Origin: Bacillota bacterium
Lineage (GTDB): Bacteria > Bacillota > Bacilli > Bacillales > Cytobacillaceae
Direction: 5' to 3'
Assembly (NCBI GenBank): GCA_023387295.1
Contig: JAEWIG010000141.1
Coordinates: 1-13,887, forward strand
DNA length: 13,887 nucleotides
The position numbers were made by a program, and so were the translations under genes. Shown piece by piece: positions 12,937 to 13,887 of the stretch. A model generated the notes under the pieces. It ran no database searches. It worked only from the letters and a program-made list of their open reading frames with translations, and was not told the origin of the DNA. The first letter of the stretch is position 1; each line of letters begins with the position of its first letter.

Positions 12937-13887
12937 ATGCCGACAGTTGCATTTCATACATTAGGTTGTAAAGTAAATCATTATGAAACAGAAGCGATCT
13001 GGCAATTATTTAAGGAATCTGGTTATGAACGGGTAGATTTTGAAGCAATATCTGATGTATATATTATTAATACTTGTACCGTTACAAACACTGGTGATAA
13101 AAAGAGCCGTCAAGTTATCCGTAGAGCGATTCGAAAAAATCCAGATGCGGTTATATGTGTTACTGGTTGCTATGCACAAACCTCTCCAGCAGAAGTATTA
13201 GCGATCCCAGGAGTAGATATTGTCGTAGGTACACAAGACCGAGTGAAAATGCTCGAGTATATTGAACAGTATAAAGTGGAGCGTCAGCCGATAAACGGTG
13301 TTGGAAACATCATGAAAAATCGAGTTTATGAAGAATTAGATGTTCCAGCATTTACAGATCGTACTCGTGCATCATTGAAAATTCAAGAAGGCTGTAATAA
13401 CTTCTGTACATTTTGCATTATCCCTTGGGCTCGCGGATTAATGAGATCAAGAAATCCGGAAGAAGTCATTCACCAAGCACAGCAATTAGTCGATGCTGGC
13501 TATAAAGAAATTGTCCTAACAGGTATTCATACTGGTGGATACGGTGAAGATATGAAAGACTATAATCTTGCTATGCTATTAAGTGATTTAGAGAAGAAAG
13601 TTCGTGGATTGAAGAGAATTCGAATATCCTCTATTGAAGCGAGCCAAATCACGGATGAAGTGATTGAAGTTATTAAACAATCTAAATTAGTTGTAAGACA
13701 TCTTCATATTCCACTACAATCGGGCTCTAATACGGTTTTAAAAAGAATGCGTAGAAAATACACAATGGAGTTTTTCGGTGAACGTCTAGAGCGATTAAAA
13801 GAGGTTCTTCCTGGTTTAGCTGTTACATCTGATGTTATTGTAGGTTTTCCAGGGGAAACAGAAGAAGAGTTTATGGAGACATACAAT
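12937..13887 (+). CDS. mtaB: MtaB, tRNA t6A methylthiotransferase (3' truncated by window)
   Basis: MtaB is a radical SAM methylthiotransferase that converts t6A37 to ms2t6A in tRNAs reading ANN codons. The frame is open from ATG 12937 to the window end: 317 codons, against about 450 in B. subtilis YqeV. The missing part should include the end of the radical SAM domain and the TRAM domain. The N-terminal UPF0004 domain starts MPTVAFHTLGCKVNHYETEA and carries the cluster cysteines Cys11, Cys47 (NTCTVTNTGD) and Cys78 (TGCYAQ). The radical SAM motif EGCNNFCTFCIIPWARG has Cys153, Cys157 and Cys160. The HTLGCKVN start and this spacing fit MtaB rather than MiaB. The ribosome-binding site GGGGTGA (12924-12930) overlaps the rsmE stop codon, so the two genes are probably translationally coupled. 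It ends the conserved seven-gene hrcA-to-mtaB order. Confidence 0.95.
   Translation, partial: MPTVAFHTLGCKVNHYETEAIWQLFKESGYERVDFEAISDVYIINTCTVTNTGDKKSRQVIRRAIRKNPDAVICVTGCYAQTSPAEVLAIPGVDIVVGTQDRVKMLEYIEQYKVERQPINGVGNIMKNRVYEELDVPAFTDRTRASLKIQEGCNNFCTFCIIPWARGLMRSRNPEEVIHQAQQLVDAGYKEIVLTGIHTGGYGEDMKDYNLAMLLSDLEKKVRGLKRIRISSIEASQITDEVIEVIKQSKLVVRHLHIPLQSGSNTVLKRMRRKYTMEFFGERLERLKEVLPGLAVTSDVIVGFPGETEEEFMETYN

Noticed and set aside
1..13887. Mobile element, CRISPR, toxin-antitoxin, defence or other novel system
   Set aside because: All long frames on the + strand belong to recognised core genes in a conserved order with short spacers. No transposase, integrase, tRNA, att-like repeat or spaced direct repeats were seen.

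Overview
This window is a chromosomal core segment from a low-GC, endospore-forming Firmicute of the family Bacillaceae. The evidence is the gene content and order (gpr, spoIIP, yqxA, lepA, hemW, hrcA, grpE, dnaK, dnaJ, prmA, rsmE, mtaB), which I recognise as that of Bacillus subtilis. Further support comes from strong Shine-Dalgarno sites, frequent GTG/TTG starts, U-tailed terminators and protein lengths within a few residues of the B. subtilis homologues. I cannot name the species. All twelve genes are on the + strand. The last one, mtaB, runs off the right edge.

Layout. (1) Positions 1-121 hold a probable divergent promoter pointing out of the left edge (expected for rpsT) and the gpr leader. 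(2) Positions 122-2913 are a sporulation block: the germination protease Gpr, the engulfment cell-wall hydrolase SpoIIP, and the small membrane protein YqxA, closed by an intrinsic terminator. (3) Positions 2914-5000 have a strong sigma-A-type promoter, lepA (EF4), and a long hairpin terminator. (4) hemW follows at 5046-6179. (5) Positions 6198-7934 start the heat-shock operon: promoter, a perfect CIRCE operator, hrcA and grpE, followed by dnaK to 9794 and a terminator. (6) Positions about 9880-12030 have a second promoter region, dnaJ and prmA, then a structured spacer with a terminator. (7) rsmE and mtaB occupy 12181-13887.

How the genes work together. HrcA represses its own operon at CIRCE, and GrpE, DnaK and DnaJ form the Hsp70 cycle. 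PrmA (ribosomal protein L11 methylation), RsmE (16S rRNA methylation), MtaB (tRNA ms2t6A) and LepA are all translation-apparatus genes, so the right half joins protein folding with ribosome/tRNA maintenance. The left block acts in sporulation and germination.

I found no mobile element, CRISPR array, rRNA or tRNA gene, defence system or other novel gene cluster. The points worth a second look are in the spacers: a perfect inverted repeat over the spoIIP ribosome-binding site, a structured and possibly repetitive spacer before rsmE, terminators that subdivide the heat-shock operon, and several places where the longest open frame gives a wrong start.
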